Counted from the first letter of the stretch, positions 10,991 through 23,294 are shown. The stretch: DNA of 64,000 nt from Fragilaria crotonensis (GCA_022925895.1 JAKSYS010000134.1:1-64000); one strand, 5' to 3'. Translations and numbers: made by a program. The notes: a model not told the origin generated them from the letters alone.

Positions 10991-11402
10991 GCGGCCTTCC
11001 CAAAAGCTGGTGCACTCTGTGAGCTACTATAGTTATGATATGCTTGATCATTTTTCTGTAATGTTACTGTCACTGCTAGTATAACGACCAAACATTCTGT
11101 GGTTTGCAAATCTTCAGGAGTTTGGATTTACATTTTTGCATGCTTGCTTCTGCTTAGTTGTTGTAAATAGTACAATGAAAACCTGTTCAAGCTGCTAGAT
11201 TTCTTGTATTGTAAATCTGCGACCAACCTTCCCAAAATATGCACTCGTTCAGCTACTACTAGTACTAGGTCATGATATGCTCGACCATTTCTTTAATGTC
11301 ACTGCCATGGCTGATATGATGACCAAAGGATTCTGTGGTTTGCAGATCTTCAGGATTTGGATAAAGATTTTGCATTCTTCTGTATGCTCAGTTGATGTAA
11401 AC
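10991..11402 (+). repeat. Degenerate direct duplication, possibly copia-type pol debris
   Basis: Two diverged copies, about 10991-11170 and 11219-11402, share blocks such as GATATGCT(T/C)GA(T/C)CATTT, TTCTGTGGTTTGCA(A/G)ATCTTCAG and TTTTGCAT. In the second copy the + strand frame reads VTAMADMMTKGFCGLQIF. This is reminiscent of the ADxxTKxL tail of Ty1/copia RNase H. The copia assignment is an inference from one short motif; the duplication itself is visible. Confidence 0.4.
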
Positions 11403-12486
11403 GCTACTATGGGATGCATACGTAATGAACTGGGATCACTCACCAGGGATTATTGGCACCATGGGATTGCTATTGTTTGCAACCAAAACATCATTGGCAA
11501 CAAGATCATCAGCATCCACCAGCCTGTTTGTGCTATGTCATCACAAATATCACGACAAGAAGCAAGTGGCTAGTATCAATTTTGCACCTTGTGTTGCTCA
11601 TAGTAGGGAATTTGGTTCATGCTGAGGCATCAGATTGCAGGGCAAGAGATCATTTTCATCATTTTCTAATTAACAGTATTTGAGCAGCTCTTCACAAATG
11701 CATTGGCTGGTTGCTCACCGCTGCCTATCCACCAATTGGTAATGAAGTGGTGATTCAATGACAATCTATGTACTTGTTGCTCCCATGATTACCACAAGCA
11801 GGTTGCATCCATCCATTGCTTTCAGGTGTCATTTTCCGTAAGTCTTTCTGCCTCCTGACTTTGGTCTGTACTCTGTACCCACCTATTCTTGTCCTCCACT
11901 AGTACTGCTTTGATCTTACACAGCAACCTCCTTAGCTAGCCAGCCAGTAGTATCATAAATCTGATTGATCTCACGCTGAACTAGGATCAAAACATTTAAC
12001 AGAAGTAGACAAGAGAGAACAAGAGCACGAACAACATTGTCATAAAGACCCTAGTAGAGGACCGTCATTTGCCTGAATTTCCAATAGTGCAGTGGTCCAC
12101 AATCCATAACGTTCCGGCAGCAATGCTCGGTCCAGAGTCCAGAGTCGTACGATGGGCAGGCGTCATAGGGTACTGTTGTATGTTGTACCAGGTACTGTAC
12201 CTGATAAGGGTACGGTACGATTAGGACTCGGAGTCTACAGTCGACGTACTGCAAGTATGACGTCCTACTGAGCAGTACTTGCATATACTCAGCTTCATTT
12301 ATTTCGATGATTTTCACGCCACAGCAGGTCGACACACCTTGAGCATAATATGCGAAAGGTTTACAACATTTGCACAATTGCAATCCTGATAATTCAAATT
12401 GCTATACTCTGCCGTAATAGACTAGAGAGCCTTGAATCAAGATTCCAGACTGCTCGAAGCTCCTAGCTCGAACTATACATTTCACA
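11403..12486. other. Intergenic, no gene recognised
   Basis: Short open frames without motifs. A GTAC-rich patch lies at 12170-12260. Nothing else is supported. Confidence 0.45.
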
Positions 12487-15400
12487 ATGTCGTCTGGTCG
12501 CTCTGATCATGATGCGAACGGTCTGAGTCACATGAAGGCCGACACTGTCAATGACAAACTCACAAATGACATGGATATTCCGAGCTTCCCAGCATCTGCT
12601 CCTGCACCTTTGCAACACACTAGTACAGATGAGGAGGAGAAATCTGCAGAAGTCGTCAGTAAAACTGTCAAGAGACAGAAGTTGGATTCAGATGCCGTGC
12701 AACGTGCGATCAGTGAAGCTGTCGACGCTGCTGCTCTCACATGGTTCTCCTCGAAACCTGCAGACGATCACGCATCCCAAAATGGATCTTCCAACTCGGC
12801 ACCACTGCCTGCGCATCCTTCCGACATGGCGATCGATATTGATATCATCCCAGAGGATAGAGTTCCCATTCCCGAAGAACCTCCATCCGTTCCCGTCCAG
12901 GAAACCGCGGGCGCACAGACGTTGGTCCAAATTACCTCCTCGGATCAAGCCACCACCCAACCCAAGAATGGGGTCGACGCTGTTGTTAATTCTTCAATAG
13001 CACATTCAAGACCTTCAAGAGCGAGTTCCGCACCAATCGACACCAAAACCGAGGTTGTCACGAATTATAGGAAACTGCAAGATCTGCCCAGTCTCCTTCA
13101 GCCCCTCCCTGTCCTCACCACTGACGAAAAGGCGGAACTCGAATTGGCCCTCCAACTGAATCCCAACGACCCGGACGAATGGTGGCGTGACGATTGGAGT
13201 GGCAATCTTGCCTTGATGCAGAAGGAAATATCCAATCCTGCCATTCGACGTCGCAAGGCCCACAAGACGGAAGTGACGCAAACGCTCTGGGAATGGGCAC
13301 AGTCGCAACACACCCATCACGGCGGCAACAACAACAATACTTCAACGAATCGTGCATTACGATTGGGACGCAATTTGTTGGCATTGGTATCACACCAGGC
13401 ACCACCAGCAGCACAACGGATTTTGGCATTTGCCTCGGAGGAATGGGATCAAGATCCTGAAGGATTTGATATATTTGACGCCATCAAGAGATGTTCGTAC
13501 GATCCTGCAGTCCTCCGGGAAGATGGCTGGACCACGTCGCCGCACGCTGAATTCGATGGCAGTGCGTCCGGTGGGCCGAAGCATATTGGGAAAGAGATAT
13601 TTTGGGAAGGATATGACGCTGTGGTAATTGCGTACGTGCTGGACAGTGAAATTGGTGACTTGTGGAAGGCAATGTGGCTCGACGCCTTTGAGACATTTGA
13701 TTTGGAAGCGGATGAATTGCAGAAAGCCATCAAAAAGTGGGAACGAAAGTACAAGAAATCACACGAAACAAAGCAAGCTGCCGCCACGGAAACGGCTTCA
13801 ACTTCTACAAGTTCAAGATTTGCAGCTCTCAAGGACTTTTCCATTGAAGGAATAGAGCATGGAATTATTTTGGCAACAACATACAACCCGAACGCTCGAC
13901 CTGGAGTCTTCTGGCCCGCAAGAGTATTGCACGTGTCTGAATTGGATAAATCGCAGACACTTCACAAGAGGAACTCGGCAAAGCAAAAGGTGAATATTGT
14001 ATTTTTTGCGCCCTACTGGCTTGCACGAGGGGCCAGCCCATTGACTGAAAACATGTTGTTTGAAATGGAATCCATTGACGTGTCGGAAGAAACGATTCAA
14101 AAATATCCGCATGACGGACAGCGAGGGATCAATATTCACCAACTTCGAGTCGGTTTTCGATTCACAGGACTGCCCAAGCATCTTTTTGGTCGTTACTTGG
14201 ATAGCCACCGAATTGCCATGGCTCTCAAACTCTACGCACAGGATGAATTGATGGCTACTTCCTCGACTTCATATCATGCCACGGCCGCTCTATTTGATAC
14301 CCATGCTCTGGCAATCAATACAGCACGGTTTCCTACTCCCCTTTTGAATCTACCATATCAATACATTCTATCCAACCTCAAGTCGCCAGGAAAAGAGGAA
14401 ACATCTGATGCACAAGAGAACGTAGTCGAGCCAACACTGCAACTCGCGTACATGCTCAAGTCTATGGAACCACCTCGCTGTTTTGGAACTGAGCCTGATC
14501 CTGGGTTACGGACAAATGCAGATAGACACAATGGGTCTCATGACAATAATTACAAATCTGTGTGCCGGATGGCATCGCCGGTGACAAAGCCACCGCTGAC
14601 GAACACCGATTCGTCGCGCTTGCCATCGACACATGCTGACGATCTCGACGTCAGAAGCATCTTGAGCGAATATCTGGAAGATGAGTTGATTAAAGTTGCA
14701 TCTACTGATCTCCCGTCAGCTACGTTGCTTGAAGACTTGAAGCGTCTAGTTCTCCGTGCAAATCGCATAAGTGGAGATGTTGCCAACGAAAAAAGAATTG
14801 ATACGACAATAAATATTGTCAAACTCAAGTCCTTGCTTCAAGAGTGCTTGAGGATGAAGGTAAGTCAGTCGTCGGGTCCGTTTCCTTTGTGTCTTTCTGG
14901 TATCTGATTTCGTTGTTGTCCCGCATCAGTCGTACGGTGAAGACACCTTGGCTGCTGACTGGAGTATTTTGGCTAAGCAAAGTAAGCTCATCTTGGTGGA
15001 GTGGAGAAGATCATGCGAGCGTCTGTTCAAGTTCGTGACATTGCGCTGTTCGTACGAAGGCTTTGGAAGTGGAGTGACAGTTATCCTTAGTGATTCTCGA
15101 TGCAATCAGCACATCACAAGCGACGGCTGCGTTGAGCGAGCAGTGCGATTGCCCGCAGCGCTGAAGGGAGCGAAACTGGCTGGAGCCGGTGCCACTCCAT
15201 CTTGTCGTATGCAACTTAGCGTTGACGACTACTATGTGAAACTCGCAACCGATAAGTTTCTTGAAAAGGCGCACACAGTATCATACCTGAAGAAAATGAA
15301 GGCCAGGTGTTTAGCTATCGCACCAAATGTCAGTGGCGCGCATCTCACCGAAGGTAGTGACGGCGAGGGCGGTTGCGACACAAGTAAGTACAATTGTCAT

Positions 15401-16479
15401 GATACATCCTTCTTGATTGTTGTCGCTAAACCAATCGAGCAGCTGGGACGAGGGGAACATACGATGCCGCTGTTGCGGGGGTCGCCGCAGCAATGAAGGC
15501 AATTGACTTGATTGTTGGAGGGCAATGCGTGAATGCGTTTTGTGCTACGCGCCCACCTGGACATCATGCTGGTAGGAATCTCCATCCCATGGGAGCAGTA
15601 TCGAATGGATTTTGCGTCCTGAATCCTGTAGCGTGCGCAGCTATCTACGCCACGACTCCCCCGTCCGAGGGTGGCCTTGGACTCAAGAGGGCGGTGGTTA
15701 TTGACTTTGATGTCCATCACGGCAATGGCACTCAGGATATACTTTGTTCGACGTATGATCCTCGTTTCCTGTACATCTCAATGCACGCTGGAGGGGCTCA
15801 TATCAATGGGTACGAAACAGATGACTCGGATGTGGATTTACCGAGGGTGGGCAACAAAAAGCAGGAGGGAATCTTCCCTGGTCGATGTGGCGACACGTCG
15901 CCCCACAAGGGTGTTCTGAATCTACCTCTGGGACCACGAGTGACTCCGCACGATGTCGGCAATTCTCTGGTGACTCTGATCGAACCTGCTGTAGAGGCCT
16001 TTAGTCCGGATATAATCATTCTTTCTGCAGGATTTGACGGCCATAAGAACGATCCGTTGGGCATGGGAGGTCTCTCCGCCCACGATTTTGGACACATTAC
16101 GGAGGTAGCGTGTGCCATGGCATTTCGATTTTGCAGTGGTCGAATCATGAGTGTTCTAGAAGGGGGGTATGGTATTCCCTGCTGTCGTCCGCAAAAGGAC
16201 TTGTTCCTACCACCAATCCAACCAGTGGACACCAAATCGGTTGAAAGTCCTAGCCCGACAGTGGAGAGAACAATAACTGTTGATTCGAATCCCCCCGTTC
16301 CACCGCAAAGATCCCAGCCATTTAAGCTCATGGATCTGGGAGAAGATATGCCGGAGGAAATGGATGATCAAGTGACACCTGGTCTGCAACGTAAACTGGA
16401 CAAGTGCCACGCCGAAGGATTCGTAGATTGTGTGAGGGAGCATGTCATTTCCTTAAAGAAGAATAACTCTCGTTCGTGA
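12487..16479 (+). CDS. PWWP-like domain / histone deacetylase fusion protein
   Basis: Join 12487..14859, 14930..15383 and 15443..16479, 1287 aa; introns of 70 and 59 nt with GTAAGT donors and CAG acceptors keep the frame. Exon 1 is a disordered acidic N-terminus, then about residues 453-505 a PWWP-like fold (IEHGIILATTYNPNA, PGVFWPARVLHV, IVFFAPYWL). Exons 2-3 carry the deacetylase: VERAVRLPAALKG, RPPGHHAG (about 980), VIDFDVHHGNGTQD (about 1031, zinc ligands), SAGFDGHKNDPLG (about 1138, zinc ligand) and EGGYG (about 1181, catalytic Tyr). All catalytic residues expected for class I/II HDACs are present; overall it looks class II-like. Known role: removal of acetyl groups from lysines. Inference: the PWWP-like module would dock the enzyme on methylated chromatin or DNA. 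Confidence 0.85.
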
Positions 16480-16929
16480 AGGGAGCTTGGAAGCCAAATC
16501 AATTCCGTTATAATGATAGAATTTTGATAACTATTACTGGTCTCGTCAACTTTAGGTCTGGCTATTGTACCACACCCCGACCCCCGACTTAAAACAAAGA
16601 CACAGTGATCCTGAGGCTTGCTTCCTGACTGATGACGAATACTACCGCAGGAGCATAGTTACACGTTACCACGGGCATGATATGAAGTACTTGTAGTAGT
16701 AGTTGGGCGTAGTAGTACTTGTACCCTTGTACTCGGAGTATGACATAAGCATACCTGCTCCAGCATTAATGGGAGAAGGATTAGTGCACCCTATGGAGTT
16801 ATGAGCTGTACAATTACAGCTGGTCCGCGCACGTCAGGGATCTGCTCTCTTTCTTTGCTATGGCTCGTGACACGTGCGTTTATCATGTTTGTGGTGTATG
16901 GTAGATGCCACTTTAGACCCCCCTCCAGC
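16480..16929. other. Intergenic
   Basis: No gene. A GTAC/TAGTAG-rich patch lies at 16680-16740. Confidence 0.45.
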
Positions 16930-16937
16930 AGCTGCAC

Positions 16938-17405
16938 CTTGCGCAGCAGGTGTTTTTTGGTGAGTGGTTTTTTGATTTTTATTCAAACAACCACCTCGTT
17001 TTGGGTGGCGGTGGTTTTTTGTTTTCGAGCTAAAAAGGTGTTTTTTCAAAGAGTTCGTACGTGATGACACAGTACTGTATACTGCATGCCACTGTATAGA
17101 TGTTACTGTATCACTTAACGATACTACAGTACACAGTATCAAACTTCTCCTCATTCAGATATGCAGTTGCAAACTACAAAAAAGGTTGAATAAGGATGTA
17201 AATATGTTAAAGAACAATTGCTTTGGTGTTATTGCAAGCATCCAACGTAGAATTTTGGGTCCAACATCAAGCAAAATGAATGTAGAATTAAAGACCCGAC
17301 CGTGCAAAAAAACACTAGTGTTTTTTGGTTTTTTTTAGGTGTTTTTGGGTGTTTTTTTAAAAACCACCTCGGCGAAAATCGGGATCGGTGGTTTTCACAA
17401 CCCTG
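16938..17405. mobile_element. Non-autonomous hAT-like element (468 bp) with 8-bp target duplication
   Basis: AGCTGCAC occurs at 16930-16937 and again at 17406-17413, directly outside the segment. The right end finishes in CACAACCCTG, the reverse complement of CAGGGTTGTG, close to the CAGGGATGGC end of the complete hAT at 37989-50604. Inside, AAAACCAC/GTGGTTTT words recur in both orientations (near 16967, 16990, 17007, 17361, 17389), as in the subterminal zones of that hAT. The left end (CTTGCGCAGCAGGTG) no longer matches the consensus well and may be eroded. No coding capacity. Confidence 0.6.
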
Positions 17406-17413
17406 AGCTGCAC

Positions 17414-17699
17414 TCGTACTCCGAGTACTGTACTCCAGTACTGCGATACTGACAGCCAGTTCCAGTACAGTGCCGTTTGCCGACTTCCCAAAAGCTGCTC
17501 CGACTGCGAGTCTCTACTGTCTACTGTCTACTGTCTACTCCGAGAACAAGTACTGCTAGCACAATAGGGTCTACGGTTTTGGATCCGTACAGCAAGAAAT
17601 CGATCCTTTCATGTTGCTGCCAATGCTGGACAGCCCACCGTACACCGTACTGAGTAGATTGGCAGCGCCCTCCTACTATGATAGAATGCATAATTCCAC
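17414..17699. repeat. GTAC-rich intergenic with short tandem repeat
   Basis: Upstream of the RCC1 gene. It holds AGTACTG-type words at 17415-17475 and about four tandem copies of CTACTGT at 17512-17537. Confidence 0.55.
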
Positions 17700-19654
17700 A
17701 TGATGACCTCGGAAAACCCGCCTTCGACACCATCGTGCTCCTCTTTGACTCCTAATACAATCACATCTACTCCAGCAACAACTCGACGTTCCGCTCGTGT
17801 TCATAAGCGTGATCCCATCATAGCGCCTGGCTTTGGAACACAGCAAGACTTGGAAACTTTGGCAAACGATTTGGGACAACCTGTGGCTGTTGTACAAGCG
17901 ATCATGGCATCACAAGGACGAGGCACGCGTCGTCGGGGACAACCTGCTGCGGATGATGCGACTGCCACTCCCGCGGCACCGGTGGTGAATTCGGCGTGGG
18001 CGGACTTTTTATCTGAAGAGCATCCAGTGGGTTCTGCAGTCACTGCTGCTACGAGTACTGGTACTGCCACTGCTACGTCGACCGGCAGCCGAACGCAATC
18101 TAACGACGCAAGTGCCCATGTCTCCGACAATCGTACCTATATCTTGCCCATAGTTCCATCGTGGTCGCAGCAGAAACCAAAGTCGAAAAAGGCAAAGACT
18201 TCGACCAGCGGCGGTGTCTTGGTCCAAGCTGGAACCTTGGATGCCTCATGCATTGGTCGAACCAAAATTGCAATGGATCGAAGCTTTGATTTGAAAGTAC
18301 CCTCCGTCTTGTTGCCTCGCCTCAAGGTGACCAAGGTCATTTCTTCGTGCAATGCTGCACATGCCCTGGCGATAGACACGTCGGGCAAGGTCTACGGGTG
18401 GGGTCGCAACGAAACATCCCAACTGGGATCTGGGTTGGGAACCTATGTTGGCAGACCATTCCTATTGGAGGGGTTGAATCAGTTTGTTGTCGTGGGAGGT
18501 GCGGTTGGCAAGTCGCACTCGATTATCCTGACGCAGAATCAAGAATTGTGGGCGGTTGGGAGCAACAAGGTTGGCCAATGCGGTATCAAGTCAAACATGG
18601 ACCCGGTTCCAAATTTTCGCAAGTGCGTGCTGGATGCCAATGTAATACAGGTAAGATTTCATCTTGTCGTGGTCTTTTTTACACTTGTGATTTCAATGGT
18701 GATGCTTTCGCAGGCTTCAATGTGTGCTAACCCCGGTTCGCCCTACACGTGTAGGTCTCTTGCGGGGAAGCCTTCTCTGTGGCTCTGGACGAAGAAGGCT
18801 TCATGTACACAACAGGCTCGTCTGAATATGGTCAACTGGGTAATGGCGAAACAGGCGAACGCATCCTGACGGCCAACAAGGTCACGTATGACAACTGCAA
18901 TACCTTTGAGAAGCGCGTCTCGTTTACGCACGTTCCTGGTGAAAAGACGTATGGTGGATCCAGCAAGGGCGACAAGGTCGTGGATATTCAGGAGGACATT
19001 CGCATTGGTCATGTTGCCTGTGGCAGATATCACTGTCTGGCTATGGAAGCACCTTCTTCGGGCCATCCACCTCGTGTCTTTTCTTGGGGTTGCGGCAACT
19101 ATGGGTGCCTCGGACATGGTGTTCAGGCCGACGAGTACAAACCCCGTCTGATTGCTAGTCTGAGTGCCGGAAATGCCTGGAACGCAAACCCTGTTGTCTC
19201 ATGTGCCGCGGGGACATCTTGTAGTATGGTATTGACCCAAACCGGGCATGTGTACTATTGGGGCAAGCACCGTTCCGTTGGGGAGGCGGTCATGCGACCG
19301 CAATTGTTGGCGGAACTCGCCAACAACAGTCATGTGGCCGACCATGTGGCAAGTGGCAACCAGACAGTGGTCATTTGCACCCGCAATGCTGTGACAGTCG
19401 CCTGGGGTATGGGTCCTCATGGTGAATTAGGATTTGGGCAGAAGAAATCTTCGGCCCACCCAGACTTTGTGTCTACCTTGGACAAGTGTCGGATTCAGGA
19501 TTTGGCGTGTGGTTATGGAACAACGTATTATGTTGTCAAACAAGAAGACAAGGACGACGAAGCTGCGATCAAGACTTTGCCTGTGGTAAGTGACGAGGCT
19601 TTTATTGAATTAGAGAGCTTCATGGAGACAGTATCGGCGAGTAAGAAGAAGTAG
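17700..19654 (+). CDS. RCC1-repeat (regulator of chromosome condensation-like) protein
   Basis: Join 17700..18650 and 18755..19654, 616 aa, with a 104-nt intron (GTAAGA...GTGTAG) that restores VIQ-VSCGEAFSVALDEEG across the splice. The first ~200 residues are low-complexity and basic (TTRRSARVHKRD, KPKSKKAKTST), a plausible nuclear signal. RCC1 blades follow: AHALAIDTSGKVYGWGRNE, KSHSIILTQNQELWAVGSNK, EAFSVALDEEGFMYTTGSS, RYHCLAMEA...RVFSWGCGNYG, SCSMVLTQTGHVYYWG and a final TVAWGMGPHGELGFG. This is a seven-blade propeller family whose founder is the Ran exchange factor. Many relatives are not exchange factors, so function beyond a protein-interaction propeller is not assigned. Confidence 0.87.
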
Positions 19655-20736
19655 AATGGTAAAAGTATTTGCTAGAGAATGGGATTATTGCCACCCGTCT
19701 GTTTCAACTTCAAGAAGGTGTAGCATTGGCCAAGACGTGGTTTCGAATCAGGATGATCTTGCGGTATTTATGGGTGACTACCTTCGACTGAGATTTGGTG
19801 GAACACAGCTGGCTGTGTACTTCAGTGGCTGCTTGGCCATCACATCGCGAATACACCACTTACTTGTACCTCAGTCACGTTCTAGTCTATATTCACCACT
19901 TTGCCCGCTGCTTTCCCTGCGGCCCCGATTTAACGCGTCATCTCAGATGCCAAGAAACCTGTATTGTAGTAGTACCAGTAGCACAGTAGCTATGCCCGCG
20001 TGATCGAAACGCGTAAACCCCTCCTCACGCTGAATTGCACATTCAAGTACTTGTACCTGGGAGGTCCGGTAAAATGACGTTTCTTCTCGTAGCTTCTACA
20101 TGCAATTAATACCAAGCAGAGGTGCGTGGCCGGACCTTCCTGGTACCAGTACCTGGGGTACACTGAAAAAAGGTAGGAACGTGGTAATGTGAGAGTCTGA
20201 GAGTGGGAGCCCGTCTGTATCCCCTTTTCGAGCCCGTCAATCTTTTATTTGCGTAGGTTCTACATCACTGTCTATACGAATGCAATCCGGAGATGAGATT
20301 CTGAAGGTATTTTTTTATCCCATAAAAAGTACATGGTTGGCTGATATCGCAGTTAATTTCACGAAGTCGATTTATTTAGATCGTTTGACTGGCTCGAAAA
20401 GGGGACATCGACGGGGGACGAAAGACGAAACAAGACTCAGGTGCAAATCGGTTGTTAGACATTTGGAGCCGCATAAATTTCACTCCACCAGTAAACGTTG
20501 TCGGAATTTGATTGAGATCGTGTTTCAAATGCGTGTGCACACATGGAATTCAAGAGTAATGTATATGCAACTTTGACATACATCTTCCAAATTGGTACTC
20601 CCAGTAGATGATATTACACTGAGAACTGAGAACAGTTGGATGATGGCCAACCAAATCTTTGTGTTCCTCAAAGGTTTGTCGCACATCGAATCGATGATAA
20701 TTCTGATGCATGGTCCATATTGGACGTTGAGGAACT
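19655..20736. other. Intergenic, no gene recognised
   Basis: Only motif-free short frames. GTAC-rich patches lie at 19965-19990, 20040-20060 and 20140-20165. Confidence 0.45.
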
Positions 20737-21645
20737 ATGGCCGCCTCCGATCTATTGGTTTCCTTGTTGCTTAAAGAGCAAGACTCTGATTACAAGCTTA
20801 CTGGAGCTCCAAATTATATACTCAGATCTCAACTCACCGGAGAAGTGAACTCCGATGGCTTCAATCACAACGGTATCAAGGAATCTTGGCGTTGCCAGGT
20901 TGCTGGTTGGGCTTATGAAGTCGTCGATTGTTTGTCAGTCGACCGTGATGCAGTCGCTTTGACACTGAACTATATGGATAGGTTCGTGGCCTATTACAAT
21001 CGCGTGAGCACGAATGCCGTTATGACAAGTTTGGAGTTTCGGATACTGAGTATTACTGCGATTTACCTTGCTGTGAAGTTACATGGAATCGCCACTGAAC
21101 CATTTCGCCTACGCTGGTTAGTCGGAAGCCAAAACCTCTTCACTTGCGACGATATCAAGGACCTGGAACTCCAACTTGCGGAGTCACTGAAGTGGAAACT
21201 GAACCCGCCATTGACGGTCAACTTTGTTCGGTGTTTCGTAACACTCCTTCCCGAATGGCATTCAAAAAATTGTTCACCAAAAGCCTGTCGACGCATGAGG
21301 TCGTGTATCTACGAAACTGCCGCGTATATGGCGGAGGTATCAATCCTCATATCAGATTTCAGCCTTGTGCATACGCCATCGGAGGGTGGATATGCTGCTA
21401 TTTTGACTGCCATGGTGGTATTGGAGCAAATCCCAGCTTTTGCTGACATTTTCCCACCACCCGACGTGCTCCTGCAGTTCAAACACAACGTTTACAACGC
21501 AACTTTGTTAGATCCGACTAGTGACAAGATGAAGAATGCACTCTTGCTGCTGGTTGAAGCCTGTCCCGTCTTTCAGCTCGGATTTTTTGACAAGAATCTT
21601 GCCCTACGTAGGAGTCTCGACTATCAAGACACGGAAAATGTATGA
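20737..21645 (+). CDS. Cyclin-domain protein, diatom cyclin-like
   Basis: Single exon, 302 aa; the ATG at 20737 sits in a good context (GAACTATGGCC). A cyclin N-box is visible from about residue 50: RCQVAGWAYEVVDCLSVDRD, then ALTLNYMDRFV, then LSITAIYLAVKLHG with the Lys of the conserved LAxKxH-type helix. The second cyclin fold follows (LELQLAESLKWKLNPPL, VNFVRCFVTLLPEW, EGGYAAILTAMVVLEQIP). Cyclins bind and activate cyclin-dependent kinases. The compact size with no PEST-rich N-terminus resembles the expanded set of diatom cyclins thought to link external signals to cell-cycle entry; that specific role is inference. Confidence 0.87.
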   Translation: MAASDLLVSLLLKEQDSDYKLTGAPNYILRSQLTGEVNSDGFNHNGIKESWRCQVAGWAYEVVDCLSVDRDAVALTLNYMDRFVAYYNRVSTNAVMTSLEFRILSITAIYLAVKLHGIATEPFRLRWLVGSQNLFTCDDIKDLELQLAESLKWKLNPPLTVNFVRCFVTLLPEWHSKNCSPKACRRMRSCIYETAAYMAEVSILISDFSLVHTPSEGGYAAILTAMVVLEQIPAFADIFPPPDVLLQFKHNVYNATLLDPTSDKMKNALLLLVEACPVFQLGFFDKNLALRRSLDYQDTENV

Positions 21646-22042
21646 TTCAACGTTGCAAAATAAAAAGGTTGGTGGTGTCGACATGTTACGAAGCAACACC
21701 CCGGAGCCAGATTAGTCAAACGATGAAGAGGATATAGAGGACATAAACGAGTTTTTAATGCCTGTCAAGTCATGGCCATCTTCATGCCTTTCACAGGTGC
21801 TAAGGGGAGGACCCAGTCGTGAACATTGGTGTGTTGATATATCTCATAGCTGACAACACTGAGAAAGGTTGGCTGTCCTGCGATCCGCCTTCATGTTATT
21901 TGTTCATTACGTGTATACACGTAAAGACGTCGAAACTTACTCCCTCAAGTTTGTGTGCGAGTAGCACCTCTGGTGTACTGGTACTAGTACAGTACAGGTA
22001 GTATCATAACTGGACCATCATAGCTTGCTCTAATTCCTACTA

Positions 22043-23294
22043 CTAGTGTCTAGCCTCCCGGAGCCTTGGGGTTAATTAACCCCGTCAATTGCCTTAATTA
22101 ACCCCGTCATTTTCGTACGTGTGCAAGACGCTTTTCTGTACATTTAATACTACGGACCACATAAAAAAGTGCTCCAATTGCAGTCATCTATGTTACAAGA
22201 TGACGATACTTAAGTGCATCCATTTGATCCATTTTCCTTTTCTTTATTTTCAGTGGAAGTCACTGATGTGAAAGAAAAGCGCGATACTTGATTTTTTCAT
22301 CCGCAATCAGTCTCTGACTAAAGGTGTGCAAAAGTGCGTAGAGTGTGGTAGATGTTCTACGTACCTTCAAAACAGTTTTTTTTTGGAAGTCCAAATTCAT
22401 TCAACTCTGCACAGACAAATTGAGACGTTGACAAAACATTACTGAGTGACCGATGACCGACAACGTTTCGAAGTATCAGGCATCCTCACTCCTTAAGCCG
22501 AGCGCTGCGAAATCATATTCTGACACTTAAATCAAAATCTGTCATAGTAGAGATTTTTTCCAACGCTTGGTATAAATTCTACACGATTTCTGTGTGGAAA
22601 TTGTCCGTTGGGGTTCCTTTTTCCGATCAACCTATACTTGTGAATTCTTCAAACTGGTGAAATATCCTGCGTACTTCATCACCATTGAAGGTATACTGAA
22701 GATGATGATCACATCAGTTTTTCTATCATGAGATGAGAATGGTCTAAAACCGAGGGATCCGAAACCACCTCATCCTCCGTAGACTTTGGTATACATTCTA
22801 CACGATTCTTCAACGTTTTTTTTTCTGGTTTGATGTCTTTCTCTAATTGATTGCTGTCGCTTAAATATTGATCGGCAGACAAGTTTCATGTTTAGAAACA
22901 ATACTTCAACGTATTTGACACACAATAGTCACCTTACTTTTGGTTGAATTTGAGATGAGCGTAATCAAACGGCAGGCCAAAAGGAGTGTCCGAAATTTGA
23001 GTTTTACGTAGCATCGGGTATTATTTCTACTGCTTTTCTAAATCAGAAATGACAGGAAAAAATCAGAGGGTCAAGAAAATTGATGCAGAAAAACTATTGT
23101 TTCTCGATGAAAAACAATATGCAGATACTGGGCTTTGACGGCATGCACATTCATGGGGTCCTTGAGCGACTGCCCAAGTTTCTAGTCCAACGGAAGATTT
23201 GCAACTAGTAGCGAACAATTTTTGTGATGTGCAAATACGGGGTTAATTAACCCCATTTGGGGTTAATTAACCCCGTCGGGAGGCTAGACACTAG
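22043..23294. mobile_element. 1.25 kb element with inverted termini and TTAATTAA palindromes
   Basis: CTAGTGTCTAGCCTCCCG at 22043-22060 is the exact reverse complement of 23277-23294. Behind each end lie two GGGGTTAATTAACCCC-type palindromes (22068-22083 and about 22094-22107; 23238-23253 and 23259-23274), giving imperfect inverted termini of about 60 bp. No open frame of note lies inside, so it would be non-autonomous. Inside, TTGGTATA(A/C)ATTCTACACGATT occurs twice (22568-22588, 22786-22807). I could not fix a target duplication; the flanks read CCTACTA and ACTCAGC. Superfamily unknown. Confidence 0.7.

Noticed and set aside
15798-16331. 177-codon minus-strand frame
   Set aside because: Antisense shadow of the deacetylase catalytic exon.
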